From positions 1-64,000 of the forward strand of contig JAJYZB010000007.1 in NCBI GenBank assembly GCA_021800275.1: DNA of 64,000 bases, in the 5' to 3' direction. The notes under the pieces were generated by a model. That model worked only from the letters and a program-made list of their open reading frames with translations. It searched no databases and was not told where the DNA came from. Within the stretch, counting starts at the first letter, position 1. Each line of letters starts with the position of its first letter. The DNA comes from a bacterium. Lineage in GTDB: Bacteria > Vulcanimicrobiota > JABDET01. This document shows, piece by piece, positions 9,405 through 17,790 of the stretch. The position numbers and the translations under genes are program-made.

Positions 9405-10013
9405 ATGAAACCAGCCGCATTAATTGATTTTCCAACGAATAATCTTCCTATTTTATTAATACAAGGGCAAAATGGAACTCCAAATGTTCAGGTTGCTGGA
9501 ACCACTGATGGAAAAGCTACAAATTATACAATGAAATTTCAGCAGGATTCTGTTCAAATCACCGGGACCTATGCGGGTGAGCCAATTAATATCATTGGGA
9601 AGCCAGCGCAAAACGGAATTATGCAGTTTACCAGCCAGAGCGGAGTGCCTGTAAATGAGACTCTTACAGCAGTTCCAGGTGGAGTCAGTATGAAAGGAAA
9701 CATTGAAGGGAAATCTTATCAAGCTCAAGCTTTGTTTAATTCCCAAGGAGTTCTGGGAGGAGATTTTTTTCTTGTTACTGGAAGTATTGCTGGCTCTCCT
9801 TTTAGTCTAGCTTTTCAAGCAGTAAATCATACGATTGTGAAAATTACTCAAGAGCAGCAGCAGAATGGCAAGAGTAAGAACAATACAGGCAGCCTTGTTT
9901 CAAATGTTATTTTGACCCCTAAAAATTTGGGAGGAAATGGAAAGCCAATTGAGGTGAATGAAACAGGGACTTATGGAAATGCAGCTGTGTCAGAATTAAT
10001 GAGTTTTTCGTAG
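9405..10013 (+). CDS. Uncharacterised beta-rich protein without signal peptide
   Basis: A 202-residue protein I do not recognise. It has many short alternating polar/hydrophobic segments rich in Gly, Thr, Val and Asn, such as VQITGTYAGEPINIIG and VSMKGNIEGKSYQAQ, which suggest stacked beta-strands, possibly a jelly-roll or beta-sandwich. No signal peptide, cysteine or membrane helix is present. The ATG follows a strong AAGGAGGGG at good spacing. Its composition resembles that of the flanking proteins, which also lack signals, so the three may be co-exported or act together; that is inferred from composition and proximity. Confidence 0.72.
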   Translation: MKPAALIDFPTNNLPILLIQGQNGTPNVQVAGTTDGKATNYTMKFQQDSVQITGTYAGEPINIIGKPAQNGIMQFTSQSGVPVNETLTAVPGGVSMKGNIEGKSYQAQALFNSQGVLGGDFFLVTGSIAGSPFSLAFQAVNHTIVKITQEQQQNGKSKNNTGSLVSNVILTPKNLGGNGKPIEVNETGTYGNAAVSELMSFS

Positions 10014-10019
10014 AATTTA

Positions 10020-10094
10020 CAATTTGTTAACAAATTGCTCATATTTTTTCAATACCTGTCTGTTAAAATTAACATATCAGATGAAATTTTAACA
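10020..10094. promoter_or_regulatory. Two palindromic elements upstream of the Gln-rich protein gene
   Basis: CAATTTGTTAACAAATTG at 10020-10037 is a perfect 18-base palindrome centred on GTTAAC. A second element has 10-base arms, TGTTAAAATT at 10061-10070 and AATTTTAACA at 10085-10094, with a 14-base spacer. Both share a TGTTAA core. They could be operator sites; the first, followed by T-rich sequence at about 10042, could instead act as a weak terminator for the upstream gene. Confidence 0.5.
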
Positions 10095-10123
10095 AACATG
10101 AGTTCCTGGAGGAATTGGGAAAA

Positions 10124-10999
10124 ATGGGCACCATCAACAATCAAATTAACCCTTATGGCAACAGCCCAACACAGGTGGCGCAGTGGGGAACCCTGCTTGA
10201 ACAAAATATTTTATCTGGCATGCTCAATCCAACAACAACTGATAATGTGCAGCTGAGTAATGAAGCTCAAAATTTTTTAAATCAGCAGAGCCCTGAACAG
10301 CAGCTGTTGAATAATCCAACCGTGAAAAATCTTCTCAGTCAACTGCAAAATATCTCTCAGACCGCTCAGAGCAATGAACAGAGCCTGCAGCAGGATGATC
10401 AGCAGCTTGGAGATCTATCTCAAGAAGAAAATTCGGATCAGACTCAGATTTCCAATGATCAGAGCTTGATCCGCCAGGATGAAGAAATTCTGGCTCAAAA
10501 TAGGCCGATGAACGTTTACGCAAATGCCACAGGCGGGACTGGCGGCGCTGGCGGGACTGGCGGGACTGGTTCAGGTTCTGGAAGTGGTTCAGGTTCTGGC
10601 ACTGGTGGCGGGGGAAGTGGTGGAGGAAGCGGTTCAGGTACAGGTGGTGTGGGCGGCGCGGCAGGCACGGGTGGAACTGCTTCTTATTCTGCTAGTGAGC
10701 CTTCTAATCCCCAGGTAGAAAGCTTAGCTAATCAGCAGTTAACTCAAGATCAGGCTCAATTAGCCCAAGATGAGCAGCAGCTTGGACCCCAGATTCAGAG
10801 CGACAGAACCCAGATTCAACAGCTGGACAGCCAGATTAACAGTTTAAAATCTCAAATTCAGCAAGAAGAAAATTCGGCTCAAAGTTTAGACAAACAGCTG
10901 CAGCCTTACTACACTCAATGGATGAATGATTTGAATACCCAGCAGCAGAATGAAGAAAATACGCTTTGGGGTCCGAATGGGGTTGGCCAGTTTCTTTAA
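10124..10999 (+). CDS. Gln-rich coiled-coil protein with long Gly/Ser linker, no signal peptide
   Basis: A 291-residue protein of unknown function. Residues about 58-128 and 195-280 are Gln/Glu/Asp/Leu-rich with heptad-like spacing, predicting two coiled-coil arms. Between them, residues 137-185 are almost entirely Gly, Ser and Thr, a long flexible tether. The two arms could fold into an antiparallel hairpin. The C-terminus is LWGPNGVGQFL. There is no signal peptide. The ATG at 10124 has GGAGG 11 bases upstream; a TTG at 10115 would be too close to it. The extended two-helix design recalls secreted translocator or tether proteins, but I see no family match. Confidence 0.75.
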   Translation: MGTINNQINPYGNSPTQVAQWGTLLEQNILSGMLNPTTTDNVQLSNEAQNFLNQQSPEQQLLNNPTVKNLLSQLQNISQTAQSNEQSLQQDDQQLGDLSQEENSDQTQISNDQSLIRQDEEILAQNRPMNVYANATGGTGGAGGTGGTGSGSGSGSGSGTGGGGSGGGSGSGTGGVGGAAGTGGTASYSASEPSNPQVESLANQQLTQDQAQLAQDEQQLGPQIQSDRTQIQQLDSQINSLKSQIQQEENSAQSLDKQLQPYYTQWMNDLNTQQQNEENTLWGPNGVGQFL

Positions 11000-11006
11000 T
11001 TGACAT

Positions 11007-11024
11007 CTCGACTGACGAGTCGAG
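11007..11024. repeat. Small GC-rich hairpin
   Basis: CTCGACT and AGTCGAG form a perfect seven-base stem around the loop GACG, just after the upstream stop codon. No T-run follows, so it is not a typical intrinsic terminator. It may protect the 3' end of the message or bind a protein. Confidence 0.5.
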
Positions 11025-11071
11025 GGTACAGGCAACGTAGGAATTTCTTTCTGATTTTAGAAAAAATCTGA

Positions 11072-12193
11072 GTGGCAAAAGTTATCCTTGAAAATTTGAC
11101 TAAATCGTATCGTAAAAGTGTTGCTGTTCAAAACGTTAATCTTGAGATTAAAAATCAGGAATTTCTGGTCATGGTTGGTCCTTCAGGGTGCGGGAAAACG
11201 ACTCTGCTTAGATTGATTGCAGGGCTGGAGGAACCGAGTTCAGGAAGGGTTTTTATTGGGGAAAATGACGTCACTGATTTGCCTCCTAGAGATCGAGATA
11301 TTGCCATGGTTTTTCAAAATTACGCGCTTTATCCTCATTTAACTGTTTTTGAAAACATGGCTTTTGGTTTAAAGCTTCGAAAGATTCCTAAAAAGGAAAT
11401 TGAAAAAAAGATTTTGGAAGTAAGCTCTATGCTGGGCATTGAAATGTTACTGGATCGAAGACCCAGAGAACTTTCAGGGGGGCAGAGACAGAGAGCAGCA
11501 ATGGGAAGAGCTATTGTGAGGGAACCAAAGCTTTTTCTGATGGATGAGCCTTTAAGCAATTTAGACGCTCAGTTTCGAGTTCAAATGCGGGTAGAGCTGC
11601 GTAAACTGCATGAAAAGTTAAATGCGACCATTCTTTACGTGACCCATGATCAAACTGAAGCTGTAACACTTGGGAATCGCATTGCTATTATAAAAGACGG
11701 AATTTTGCTGCAGGTTGATACACCTTTAAACTTATATCATTCTCCAGCAAATTTGTTTACTGCGGGGTTTATTGGTGTACCTTCGATGAATTTTTTTAAC
11801 GGAATCATTATGTCTAAAGAAAATGAACTTTGTGTTGCTGTAAAAAAATGTGAAATAAAAATTCCCCGTGAAAAAGAGGAAAATCTTCTGCCATATAAAG
11901 GGAAAGAAGTTGTGATAGGAATTCGACCGGATAAAGTGCTGCTGGAGGCTGATCCTTGTGGAGAGGCTCGATTTAAAGCTTTTGTCGAAATGACAGAACC
12001 GCTCGGTTCTGAGACGTACGTTTATTTGAAATGGGAAGCAGAAAAAACAGACAGAGAAGGAGAAATAGACAGATTGACTGCTGTGGTTCGTCCTTCCATG
12101 CCGATCCAAGTGAATCAAGAGCTCTTTTTTTCTTTTAAATTTGAGGATCTGCATTTTTTTGATAAACTCAGTGGAAAAGCGCTTGATTTTTAA
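11072..12193 (+). CDS. ABC transporter ATP-binding protein, MalK/UgpC type
   Basis: A 373-residue ATPase of the carbohydrate-uptake CUT1 class. Walker A is GPSGCGKTT at 36-44, the Q-loop lies in VFQNYALYP, the ABC signature LSGGQRQR begins at 134, and Walker B is LFLMDEP at 154-160. A regulatory TOBE-type domain follows (residues about 240-370). It would power sugar or polyol import from the cytoplasmic face. No permease or binding-protein gene is adjacent, so it may serve one or several importers encoded elsewhere, as MsmX does in Bacillus. The start is GTG with no clear ribosome binding site. Confidence 0.88.
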   Translation: MAKVILENLTKSYRKSVAVQNVNLEIKNQEFLVMVGPSGCGKTTLLRLIAGLEEPSSGRVFIGENDVTDLPPRDRDIAMVFQNYALYPHLTVFENMAFGLKLRKIPKKEIEKKILEVSSMLGIEMLLDRRPRELSGGQRQRAAMGRAIVREPKLFLMDEPLSNLDAQFRVQMRVELRKLHEKLNATILYVTHDQTEAVTLGNRIAIIKDGILLQVDTPLNLYHSPANLFTAGFIGVPSMNFFNGIIMSKENELCVAVKKCEIKIPREKEENLLPYKGKEVVIGIRPDKVLLEADPCGEARFKAFVEMTEPLGSETYVYLKWEAEKTDREGEIDRLTAVVRPSMPIQVNQELFFSFKFEDLHFFDKLSGKALDF

Positions 12194-12205
12194 AAGGCAG
12201 AAAAA

Positions 12206-12235
12206 TTGCTATTATTATGATTAAGATCGTAAAAT
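12206..12235 (+). promoter_or_regulatory. Probable promoter of the citrate synthase gene
   Basis: TTGCTA at 12206-12211 and TAAAAT at 12230-12235 are separated by 18 bases, a good match to a housekeeping sigma promoter. It would give a leader of about 40 bases before the citrate synthase ATG. Confidence 0.5.
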
Positions 12236-12284
12236 TAGAGAAGGAATTTCTTCAAAATCCCGAATATGAAAAGTAGAGGATAAC

Positions 12285-13427
12285 ATGGCAGGGGATCATT
12301 CCAGTAGTTCAGCGATTAAATCAGGACTTGAAGGTGTTGTTGCTGGGAATTCTAGAATTTGTGAAGTGAATGGAGAAAAAGGGGAACTTTTTTACTGGGG
12401 ATACAATATTCATGATTTAGCGCAGCGCGCCAGCTTTGAAGAAACTGCTTATCTCCTCTGGCATGGGGAACTGCCTAAAAAAGAGGAATTAAACAGCCTT
12501 TCCAATGACCTTCTTCAAGCGTGTCAATTAAGTCCGAGTATTAAAGAATTGTTGAAGCGCTTTCCAAGAAATGCTTCTCCAATGGCAGTTTTAAGGACAG
12601 CCGTGTCCTCTCTCGGAATGTATGATGAGACTTTAAAAGATAAATCTCTTGAAGCGAATCAAAAAAGAGCTGTTTTCTTGTTAGGTCAAACGTCTGCTCT
12701 TGTGGCTGGTTTTGAGAAAATTCGCAAGGGCTCTGATTTCGTTTCTCCAAGAGAAGATTTAAGTTTTGCCGGGAATTTTTTATACATGATGTCAGGAACA
12801 AGACCTGATGACACTTCAATTAAAGCGATTAATATGGCTCTTGTTCTCCATGCGGATCATGAATTGAACGCTTCCACTTTTGCGGCTAGAGTTACAGCAG
12901 CTACTCTGGCTGACATTTATTCAGCAGCTACAAGCGCGATCGGAGCTTTACAAGGGCCGCTTCATGGAGGAGCAAATGAAGCGGTCATGAAAATGCTTCT
13001 TGAGATCGGGGATACCGTTAACTGCGAATCTTATGTCCATCAACAGTTGTCTCAGGGCAGAAAAATTCCAGGATTTGGTCACAGGGTTTATCATACAGAG
13101 GATCCAAGAGCAACCCATCTTCGCAAAATGGCAAAAGAGTTAGGCGAAAAATTAAATCAATTGAAGTGGTATGAAATGTTGAAAAAAATTGAAGAAGTGA
13201 TGTGGCAGGAAAAGAAGATTAATGCCAATGTTGACTGTTATTCTGCAGCAGTTTATAAGATATTGGGAATCCCTATTGATCTTTACACTCCCATTTTTGC
13301 TGTGAGTCGAATGTCAGGATGGACTGCTCATGCGTTAGAACAATACAGCGATAATCGTTTAATTCGTCCAAGAGCTGAGTATATTGGACCTAAGAATCGA
13401 GTTTTTGTTCAGTTGAATGAGCGATAA
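12285..13427 (+). CDS. gltA: Citrate synthase
   Basis: A 380-residue protein in the size range of the short (type I, gram-positive/archaeal-like) citrate synthases. The catalytic triad is visible: H227 in GPLHGGANEAV, H266 in GFGHRVYHTEDPR and D317 in NANVDCYSAAVY. It condenses acetyl-CoA and oxaloacetate to citrate at TCA-cycle entry. The related 2-methylcitrate synthases share these motifs, so propionyl-CoA use cannot be excluded, though no prpB/prpD is nearby. AGAGGA precedes the ATG. It converges on the tldE gene, leaving only seven bases between them. Confidence 0.92.
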   Translation: MAGDHSSSSAIKSGLEGVVAGNSRICEVNGEKGELFYWGYNIHDLAQRASFEETAYLLWHGELPKKEELNSLSNDLLQACQLSPSIKELLKRFPRNASPMAVLRTAVSSLGMYDETLKDKSLEANQKRAVFLLGQTSALVAGFEKIRKGSDFVSPREDLSFAGNFLYMMSGTRPDDTSIKAINMALVLHADHELNASTFAARVTAATLADIYSAATSAIGALQGPLHGGANEAVMKMLLEIGDTVNCESYVHQQLSQGRKIPGFGHRVYHTEDPRATHLRKMAKELGEKLNQLKWYEMLKKIEEVMWQEKKINANVDCYSAAVYKILGIPIDLYTPIFAVSRMSGWTAHALEQYSDNRLIRPRAEYIGPKNRVFVQLNER

Positions 13428-13434
13428 AAGTTTC

Positions 13435-14784
13435 TTAGAAATGAGTTGTGCCTGTAAAGGAAAAGTTTTCTGTCAGAACTTTGGGAGCCAGGATACCTGC
13501 TGGAAATCCAACTTCTCCAAAAGTCACCAGTTTTCTATTTTTTGATACAGCTTTTACTTTTGAAAAAGCGTTTAAGATTCCCTCAGTGAATCTGAAGTTT
13601 TTAATGCGAGAAACGATCTCTCCATTTTCAACCAGGAAAACACCGTCTCTTGTCATCCCGGTAACCATGGTTTTTAACGGATGAACCACTCGAATATAAT
13701 GAAACCGTGTAATCAACAGTCCTCTTTTGATTTGTTTTAGCAGCTCTTCTTTTGAACTTTCTCCTTCAGCCATTTCTAAATTAAGGGGGAGAGGACCCTC
13801 GCTGAAATCAAAAGGGACAGCATGTCCTGTGCTTTCAGTTTTAAACTTGTGAGCGGTAAATCGATCGTGAACCACTGATTTTGCGATTCCTCGATCAATG
13901 AAAACGACTTTTTTTCGGGGAACCCCTTCAACATCAAATGGGGATTGAAACGTTAAGGGGTTGTATGCATTATCTGAAATCGTAACTTTGGAATCTGCTA
14001 TTTTCTCTCCCTGTTTCAATCCAATGATGCTGCTGCCTGTTTCAACCGCTTCTGCTGAGAAAGCTATATAAGCAAGATACAGCAGCAGTTCTGCAGTGGC
14101 ATATTCATCTAGAAGGCAGGTGTATTCTCCGGGCGGAAGAGAATGAGCTTCTTTAAAACGGAGAGCTCGGTGCACAGAGGCATCGGCAATTTTTTCAGGA
14201 TCAATTTTAGACAAATCTGAAGCTGCTTGAGCAGAAAATCCGGAAAGATCCTCTTTTGTAAAAACAGCCTGGCAGTTGACTGCTGTGAAAGGGTGATAAA
14301 GTTCGACTCCATTCGTATTTAAAACTCCTGTTTCTCCTGAAACTGACCAGAGAATTCCTGCAAAAGTTCCTCCTGTTCCATTTCCGTGTTTAAACATCAG
14401 TTTGACTTTATCCACTAGTTTGCTGGATTCTGCTTCATCTGTCAGCCTGGAAAAACTATTTACTGGTTCAATGGGTTTTGGCTCGGCAAATGACTCTAGA
14501 TAGGGAAGCGCCTGCGGAAGTGAAGCGCTTGTTTCGGCTTCTTGAACCGCGTTCGCGAGACGTTCCAGATCCAGACCATTGACAGAAGCATAGCCAATTT
14601 TTCCGTTTCGAATCACTTTAACGCCAAAGTTGACGTTGGTTTCTTCCATGGGTTGATGAACTGTTGAATTGGCAAATCGAATGGCTCGTAAATTTTGAGC
14701 ATAAGCGAAAATTTCAGTTTGTGGGAAACGGGCTTTTCTCAGCCCCTGTTTCAAGAATGACAAAAGTTTTTCTTTTCCTATCAT
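13435..14784 (-). CDS. tldE: TldE/PmbA-family protein, partner of TldD
   Basis: About 449 residues, of the TldD/PmbA protease superfamily but without the HExxxH metal motif, as expected of the TldE/PmbA subunit. In characterised systems TldD and TldE form a heterodimer that degrades unfolded peptides and matures microcins. I chose the ATG at 14784, which has GAGG six bases upstream; a TTG two codons earlier would abut the Shine-Dalgarno. It lies 56 bases downstream of tldD on the same strand, so the two are probably co-transcribed. No bacteriocin precursor was seen nearby. Confidence 0.87.
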   Translation of the reverse strand: MIGKEKLLSFLKQGLRKARFPQTEIFAYAQNLRAIRFANSTVHQPMEETNVNFGVKVIRNGKIGYASVNGLDLERLANAVQEAETSASLPQALPYLESFAEPKPIEPVNSFSRLTDEAESSKLVDKVKLMFKHGNGTGGTFAGILWSVSGETGVLNTNGVELYHPFTAVNCQAVFTKEDLSGFSAQAASDLSKIDPEKIADASVHRALRFKEAHSLPPGEYTCLLDEYATAELLLYLAYIAFSAEAVETGSSIIGLKQGEKIADSKVTISDNAYNPLTFQSPFDVEGVPRKKVVFIDRGIAKSVVHDRFTAHKFKTESTGHAVPFDFSEGPLPLNLEMAEGESSKEELLKQIKRGLLITRFHYIRVVHPLKTMVTGMTRDGVFLVENGEIVSRIKNFRFTEGILNAFSKVKAVSKNRKLVTFGEVGFPAGILAPKVLTENFSFTGTTHF

Positions 14785-14840
14785 TGACAACCTCTATACC
14801 GGACATTCTGGAAAGGATCGCTGCGCGAGTTGTTCTCTTT

Positions 14841-16322
14841 TTACCATTTGCCGATCCCTATTTGAACATTCTGAAAACGGGATGGACTTGCTGCATGGCC
14901 GACAAACATGGTTTGCACTGGTTCTCCTTTTCCGCAGTTAGGAAGTCCCCAGAGCCGCCAAAATTCTCTGCTGGCGACGGCATCGCAGCTGTTCCAGAAT
15001 TCAGGAGTCATTCCTGTGTAAATTGCATTTTTGTAAAGTTTTCCTAAAGATCCATCCTTAATTTCATGCGCTATTTCTGTTCCAAACTGAAAATTATATC
15101 TTTTGTCATCAATGGACCAGCTCCGATTTGTAGTTAAAAGCAGCCCATCTTTTGTTTCTTTAATCATTTCATCCAGAGACCAATCACCTGGTTCTAAATT
15201 GATATTGGTCATTCGAATTAATGGAAGGTTATTCCAGCTTTCTGCTCTCACGGTTCCATTCGATTTTCCAAAGGTATTTTCTTCGCCTAAAGTGTCTTTT
15301 AAGAGCTTTCTCAATCTCGGAGCTGTTTCTCGACTGGAGAGATAATTTGAAAATTCACCTTCATTAATTAAAGCGGTTTTCTGCGCAGGCACTCCTTCAT
15401 CATCAAATCCAAAAGTACCTATCCCTGTTGGAGCAGTAGCATCTGCCACAATGGTAACCATTTTTGAGCCGTAGTTAAATTTACCAAGTTTGTCAGGAGT
15501 CAAGAAAGAACCCCCTGCAAATCCAAGTTCCATTCCCAGCACTCTATCCAATTCCGTAGGATGACCACAGGATTCATGGATTTGGAGAGCGGTTTGGCTG
15601 GAATCTAGAATAACCGTTTTTTTCCCTTCGGGACATTGTTCTGCATGAAGGAGACTGACCGCTTCCTCTGCTGTTTTTTTAGAGTTTTTGATCAGATCTA
15701 AAGCTTCAATGAATTCGTAACCTCCCTGGAAGAAATTGCCGCCAAAAGAATTGGGATACGATCTCACTTGATGTTCTTCACCTGAAACAGCGATTGCCTC
15801 AATTCCTGCTCCACTGATAATGAATTCCTGCTCAGTATAACTACCTTCTGTGTTAGCGAATATTTTTTTCTCTTTAGTAAAATCCATGCTGGCTTTTGTT
15901 GCTCGGATTTCGGGGAGTTCCATTTCTCTGCTGGCCTGGATTAAAAGTTCGATTTTTTCTTCTTTTGAGACCTGGAAAGGGTCTTTTTTATAAGATGTTT
16001 TCCATGTTCCTCTGACAGGTTTTTGGGGAGCCAGAATAACTTTTTCTCCACCTGCTTCTGCAGCGCTTTCAGCGATTTTCAAAGCTTTTTCGGATATTTT
16101 TAAAAATTCATCGGGTGAGACTTTATAAGAACAGGCAAATCCCCAGTGACCAGAATATAGGACTCTAATTCCAAATCCTTGATCGGAATTTTCAATATGT
16201 CTTTCAATTTTCTGGTTTTTAACCAGGAGGGTTTCAGACTGCCTGGAAATTATTCGAAAATCAGCATACTCAGCCCCTTTGTTTTGGAGCCATTCCAGGG
16301 TTTGTCTCATTTCTTTTTCCAT
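14841..16322 (-). CDS. tldD: TldD-family zinc metalloprotease
   Basis: A 493-residue protein with the TldD metal-binding motif HESCGH (H249, E250, H254), followed by the typical LGMELGFAGGSF segment and, further on, GIGTFGFDDEGVPAQ. It is the catalytic subunit of the TldD/TldE protease, acting in the cytoplasm on peptides threaded into the heterodimer. Its partner gene follows directly. The ATG at 16322 has no strong Shine-Dalgarno; another in-frame Met lies four codons in. Confidence 0.9.
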   Translation of the reverse strand: MEKEMRQTLEWLQNKGAEYADFRIISRQSETLLVKNQKIERHIENSDQGFGIRVLYSGHWGFACSYKVSPDEFLKISEKALKIAESAAEAGGEKVILAPQKPVRGTWKTSYKKDPFQVSKEEKIELLIQASREMELPEIRATKASMDFTKEKKIFANTEGSYTEQEFIISGAGIEAIAVSGEEHQVRSYPNSFGGNFFQGGYEFIEALDLIKNSKKTAEEAVSLLHAEQCPEGKKTVILDSSQTALQIHESCGHPTELDRVLGMELGFAGGSFLTPDKLGKFNYGSKMVTIVADATAPTGIGTFGFDDEGVPAQKTALINEGEFSNYLSSRETAPRLRKLLKDTLGEENTFGKSNGTVRAESWNNLPLIRMTNINLEPGDWSLDEMIKETKDGLLLTTNRSWSIDDKRYNFQFGTEIAHEIKDGSLGKLYKNAIYTGMTPEFWNSCDAVASREFWRLWGLPNCGKGEPVQTMFVGHAASPSRFQNVQIGIGKW

Positions 16323-16438
16323 GATGGAATGATTTCAAGTTTAAGGAAATTAATCCTTTTTGAAGTGAACTGATTATCGCATACAGAAAAAATTTTAATC
16401 CGCAGCTGCAGGGGATTAGTGGATATTCAGATGGCGTT

Positions 16439-16804
16439 TTATTTCTGAAGATACTTAATATTATACAGTTCGTGTCCGCGCTTAATGTAAATGATCTCAA
16501 TGGGCTTTCCAACTAAAAAAGGAACTGAGTTTTGAGTTTTCACAGAAATGACTTGTCCATCCTGAAAAGTCAGGATATAAACAGTTTGATTAAACACAGG
16601 ATCCCCATAAGTTTCCACATTGGTAATAATTCCTACTTTTGTCACCAGATGAGTTGGATGAAAATAAGGGGAAACAAACAAGCTAATAATAAAAAAAATT
16701 ACTAACCCTAAAACGCTAATGATAAGGTAGTAGATAATTCCTTTCTTTTTGGGCAGAAGAGTTAAATTTTTTTCTTGTTCACTTTGAGAATTTAGTTCAT
16801 CCAT
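16439..16804 (-). CDS. Small single-pass membrane protein, unknown
   Basis: A 121-residue protein. A charged N-terminus of about 22 residues precedes one strong hydrophobic helix (about residues 24-46). The rest is beta-prone (GIITNVETYGDPVFNQTVYI and following) and could be a small extracytoplasmic OB/SH3-like fold. I do not recognise the family. It lies 44 bases after the carbamate kinase start on the same strand. Confidence 0.6.
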   Translation of the reverse strand: MDELNSQSEQEKNLTLLPKKKGIIYYLIISVLGLVIFFIISLFVSPYFHPTHLVTKVGIITNVETYGDPVFNQTVYILTFQDGQVISVKTQNSVPFLVGKPIEIIYIKRGHELYNIKYLQK

Positions 16805-16848
16805 ATTTTTATTGACCCTTTCGGATTAATCAATGAAATTACCTTCAG

Positions 16849-17790
16849 CTAAACTTTAATTCTTGTTCCCGTTTTTCCTTCTAGAGCCTCCAGCAGATGT
16901 TCAGGAGTCGTAATTAAAGCTTCTTTACCTCCTTTTCTGATGAACTGAATTGAAGCCTCAATTTTTGGACCCATGCTGCCAGGGGGAAATTCACCATCTC
17001 TTAAATATTTTTCTGCTTCTTCAAGAGCCATCGAATTTAGAAAAATTTGATTTGATTTTTTATAGTGCAGAGCAACTTGATCTTCCCCTGTTGTAATAAT
17101 GAGCATTTCGGCTCCGAGTTCACTGGCAAGAAGGCTTGAAGCTAGGTCCTTGTCAATGACAGCCTCTACCCCTTTATATCCATTCTGAGTACGTATGACA
17201 GGGACCCCTCCTCCTCCGCAGGAGATAACCAGAATATTTTCATGAACCAGCTTTTCAATGATTTTTGTCTCTAAAATTCGCTTTGGTTTTGGGGATGGGA
17301 CCAGGCGTCTCCATCTTCCCTTTTCATCTTTTCCAACAATCCACCGCTCCTCTTTTTCATAATGTTCAATCTGCTCTTTTGTATAAAAGGGACCTACTGG
17401 TTTTGTTGGTTTTTTAAAAGCGGTGTCAAAGGGATCAACTTCTATCTGAGTCACAACGCTTGCCACTTGGACTTTCGATTTTAATTTGCTTAGGAGTTTT
17501 CCCAGAACATTTTGGATCATATACCCCATCCCTCCCTGTGTGTCAGCAACACAAATATCCAGGGGAAGAGGATAAACCTGTTTTCTGCTTAACTCTACAC
17601 GGAGAAGAGCGCTTCCAACTTGGGGCCCGTTCCCATGAGTTAAAACAATTTTCCATCCTTTTGACACTAAAATCGCAATTGGATTTAGAAACTCTTCACA
17701 GTTGACGAACTGTTCCTGAATGGTTCCTACCTGGTTTTCAAGAATGATAGCATTTCCACCGATGGCAACAACCGCAAATTTAGGTTCCAT
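16849..17790 (-). CDS. arcC: Carbamate kinase
   Basis: A 313-residue protein of the amino-acid kinase fold. Typical motifs are AIGGNAI near the start, LTHGNGPQVG, TQGGMGYMIQ, ISCGGGGVPVI and GSMGPKI. It makes ATP and carbamate from carbamoyl phosphate, or the reverse. The usual arginine-deiminase partners arcA and arcB are not in this window. Its ATG starts on the base after the glyA stop codon, so the two are translationally linked. The physiological source of carbamoyl phosphate is unknown. Confidence 0.93.
   Translation of the reverse strand: MEPKFAVVAIGGNAIILENQVGTIQEQFVNCEEFLNPIAILVSKGWKIVLTHGNGPQVGSALLRVELSRKQVYPLPLDICVADTQGGMGYMIQNVLGKLLSKLKSKVQVASVVTQIEVDPFDTAFKKPTKPVGPFYTKEQIEHYEKEERWIVGKDEKGRWRRLVPSPKPKRILETKIIEKLVHENILVISCGGGGVPVIRTQNGYKGVEAVIDKDLASSLLASELGAEMLIITTGEDQVALHYKKSNQIFLNSMALEEAEKYLRDGEFPPGSMGPKIEASIQFIRKGGKEALITTPEHLLEALEGKTGTRIKV

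Noticed and set aside
7925-10999. Prophage lysis cassette
   Set aside because: Only the wall hydrolase resembles an endolysin; no holin, tail, capsid, integrase or packaging genes are near.
11732-12154. 140-codon minus-strand frame opposite the MalK-type gene
   Set aside because: Phe/Arg-rich shadow of a well supported ATPase gene, without its own start signals.
12217-12276. A 19-codon ORF directly before citrate synthase
   Set aside because: It overlaps the predicted promoter and has no ribosome binding site; a leader peptide is possible but not supported.
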